16,205 bases of DNA from the NCBI GenBank assembly GCA_021778875.1, contig JAJYBT010000005.1, positions 1 to 16,205 of the forward strand. Reading direction: 5' to 3'. Position numbers and translations under genes: made by a program. The DNA comes from Acidobacteriota bacterium (GTDB taxonomy: Bacteria > Acidobacteriota > Terriglobia > Terriglobales > Acidobacteriaceae). The stretch's first letter is position 1, and each line of letters opens with the position of its first letter. Under the pieces are notes generated by a model, which was not told where the DNA came from, searched no databases, and was given only the letters and a program-made list of their open reading frames with translations. Below are positions 14,784 to 16,205 of this stretch, one piece after another.

Positions 14784-16205
14784 ATGATGTCGCACCCGAC
14801 GAAAAACCAGCAGCGTCTTTCCCGTCGAACAATTCTCAAGAGCATGGGCCTGGCTCCTCTGCTGCTCCGTGCGGCGCCATTCTGCGGCTCATCGCTTCTG
14901 TTCGCAGCAACCAGGCTCCCCGCCGATCGCACTCCCGCGCTTCCCTTCGATGATGTTCGCCTGACGCCGCACTACCCCGCCCAATCTCCCCTGGCGGACG
15001 TTCTGCGCCTCGTTCCTCCCGGCTCGGATGACTACATCACCGAGAAATATGCATTCGAAATCGAGTCGATTCTCAAACAGTGGAGCCAGTCGCTCAAGGC
15101 GTCACCGCGGGATCTTTCCACTTTGTCCAATGCGATGGACGTCTCGATTCAAGCATCCTCGCTCGTTGCGGAGAAGCAGTCCACCGTGCGTTCCGCATTC
15201 GGCATCGATGTCCTGCGCAAGCAATTCGCTCCCGGCCTCGTGCAAGGGCGAGAAGGATTTCTGCGGAGTCTCCGCGCATGGCTGGGGCCGGTCTCGCGCA
15301 TTGAAACCGCGGAATTCGAAATCTACGCCATCGAACAGATCGCAAGCTCTCCGCTCACCGTGCAACTTCAGATACGGTATGACATCGTCGCCAGCCGGGG
15401 AGACGACAGCCGCGAAGAACGGGTCGGTTCGTGGAGCACGCAGTGGACGCACGACGCAGCGCAAGCGTGGAAGGCGCGCACATGGCAAGCCCGCGAAGAG
15501 CAGGTCGCCATTGTGCGTGGACCCGCTTTCATCGATGTCACCTCACGCGCTCTCGGCGCGGCAGAATCGTACAACGCGCAATTGCTCTATGGCGCCGATT
15601 ACTGGCGGACCGTCCTTGACGGCGCCATTGGCGTTGACGTCTACAGCAACAACGGCGTGGCCGCGGGCGACTTTGACAACGATGGCTTCGATGATTTCTA
15701 CGTCTGCCAGCCCGCCGGACTGCCAAACCGCCTCTACCGCAATCGCGGCGACGGAACATTCGAGGACGTAACGGAAAAGGCTGGCGTCGGCGTGCTCGAC
15801 AACACCGCCTGCGTCCTGTTTGCCGACTTTGAAAACAAGGGCCTCCAGGATTTGCTCGTCGTCTGTGGAACCGGGCCCCTGCTCTTCCTCAATCAGGGCG
15901 ATGGCACATTCAAGCTCAAGCGCGATGCATTCAGATTCGCGCGTCCTCCGCAAGGCACCTTCACCCATGCCGCAATCGCCGACTACGATGGCGACGGCCG
16001 CCTCGACATCTATTTCTGCATGTACATGTACTACCTCGGCCTCGACCAGTATCACTACCCAATCCCCTATTACGATGCGCGCAACGGCCCGCCCAATTGC
16101 CTCTTTCACAACGAAGGCAATGCCACATTCGTTGAGGCAACTGAAGCCGCAGGCTTGAACGCAGACAACCACCGCTACAGCTTTGCCTGCGCCTGGGGCG
16201 ACTCC
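14784..16205 (+). CDS. Tat-exported FG-GAP/VCBS-repeat protein (CRTAC/ASPIC-UnbV type), partial
   Basis: I translated this directly; it is open for 474 codons to the window edge and the C-terminus is missing. The N-terminus has a twin-arginine signal, RLSRRTILKSMG (11-22), followed by a hydrophobic stretch to about residue 42. Residues 50-245 are a domain I cannot name, mixed alpha/beta in appearance. From residue 281 come FG-GAP/VCBS beta-propeller repeats with calcium-loop motifs: GDFDNDGFDD (285-294), ADFENKGLQD (337-346, degenerate) and ADYDGDGRLD (389-398). Each is followed by a (G/A)xxTF turn (RGDGTFEDV, QGDGTFKL, EGNATFVE). Full-length relatives usually end in an ASPIC/UnbV domain; that part would be outside the window. 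The ribosome site is weak (TGAG just before ATGATG), and 14748 is an alternative start. It is transcribed divergently from the TonB receptor and is probably periplasmic or surface-located. Confidence 0.88.
   Translation, partial: MMSHPTKNQQRLSRRTILKSMGLAPLLLRAAPFCGSSLLFAATRLPADRTPALPFDDVRLTPHYPAQSPLADVLRLVPPGSDDYITEKYAFEIESILKQWSQSLKASPRDLSTLSNAMDVSIQASSLVAEKQSTVRSAFGIDVLRKQFAPGLVQGREGFLRSLRAWLGPVSRIETAEFEIYAIEQIASSPLTVQLQIRYDIVASRGDDSREERVGSWSTQWTHDAAQAWKARTWQAREEQVAIVRGPAFIDVTSRALGAAESYNAQLLYGADYWRTVLDGAIGVDVYSNNGVAAGDFDNDGFDDFYVCQPAGLPNRLYRNRGDGTFEDVTEKAGVGVLDNTACVLFADFENKGLQDLLVVCGTGPLLFLNQGDGTFKLKRDAFRFARPPQGTFTHAAIADYDGDGRLDIYFCMYMYYLGLDQYHYPIPYYDARNGPPNCLFHNEGNATFVEATEAAGLNADNHRYSFACAWGDS

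Noticed and set aside
15028..15771. 247-codon plus-strand open frame.
   Set aside because: It overlaps the FG-GAP gene in another frame and is Ser/Arg/Pro-rich without motifs; the frame starting at 14784 gives clear Tat and FG-GAP motifs.

Overview
The window looks like a chromosomal segment of an Acidobacteriota bacterium (Terriglobia type). The main reasons are a very long Oar-like TonB-dependent receptor with an N-terminal carboxypeptidase-regulatory-like domain, a Tat-exported FG-GAP/VCBS-repeat protein of the CRTAC (ASPIC/UnbV) kind, and ACS-family sugar-acid transport genes. This placement comes from protein style and moderately high GC, not from a marker gene. I see no RNA genes, insertion sequences, CRISPR arrays or phage genes.

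Layout from left to right. (1) 1-198, minus: the N-terminal part of a small membrane-anchored protein with an HHH...CxxCH motif, cut by the window edge. (2) 470-3692, minus: a tight three-gene operon of MFS transporter, zinc-dependent medium-chain dehydrogenase and short-chain dehydrogenase. It resembles known idonate/gluconate or galactonate modules and probably imports a sugar acid and moves its carbonyl or epimerises it by oxidation and reduction. (3) 3760-6316, plus: a two-gene cassette, here called A1-B1. A1 is a Tat-exported protein of the alkaline-phosphatase/DUF1501-like type; B1 is an unrecognised protein without a signal peptide. A good sigma70 promoter (TTGATT-17-TATAAT) lies just upstream, inside the annotated start of the MFS gene, followed by a 16-bp inverted repeat. 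(4) 6413-10331, minus: a TPR-repeat exported protein, then A2 and B2. A2-B2 is a diverged paralogous copy of A1-B1, so the two cassettes face each other tail to tail across 96 bp. (5) 10433-14281, minus: the TonB receptor. It has a TTGACA-18-TAGGCT promoter, a perfect LacI/GalR-type operator just downstream of it, and a strong intrinsic terminator after the gene. (6) 14784 to the right edge, plus: the Tat-exported FG-GAP protein, cut by the window end, with a likely extended -10 promoter.

Taken together this could be a carbohydrate-responsive envelope locus: a TonB receptor under LacI-type control, TPR and Tat-exported periplasmic proteins, and a cytoplasmic sugar-acid oxidation module. No glycoside hydrolase is present. 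The most novel part is the duplicated A-B pair. The exported A proteins keep the outline of the alkaline phosphatase superfamily but appear to have lost standard catalytic residues, and the B partner belongs to no family I can name. A second point is the SDR, whose catalytic lysine position (YxxxK) is read as arginine.
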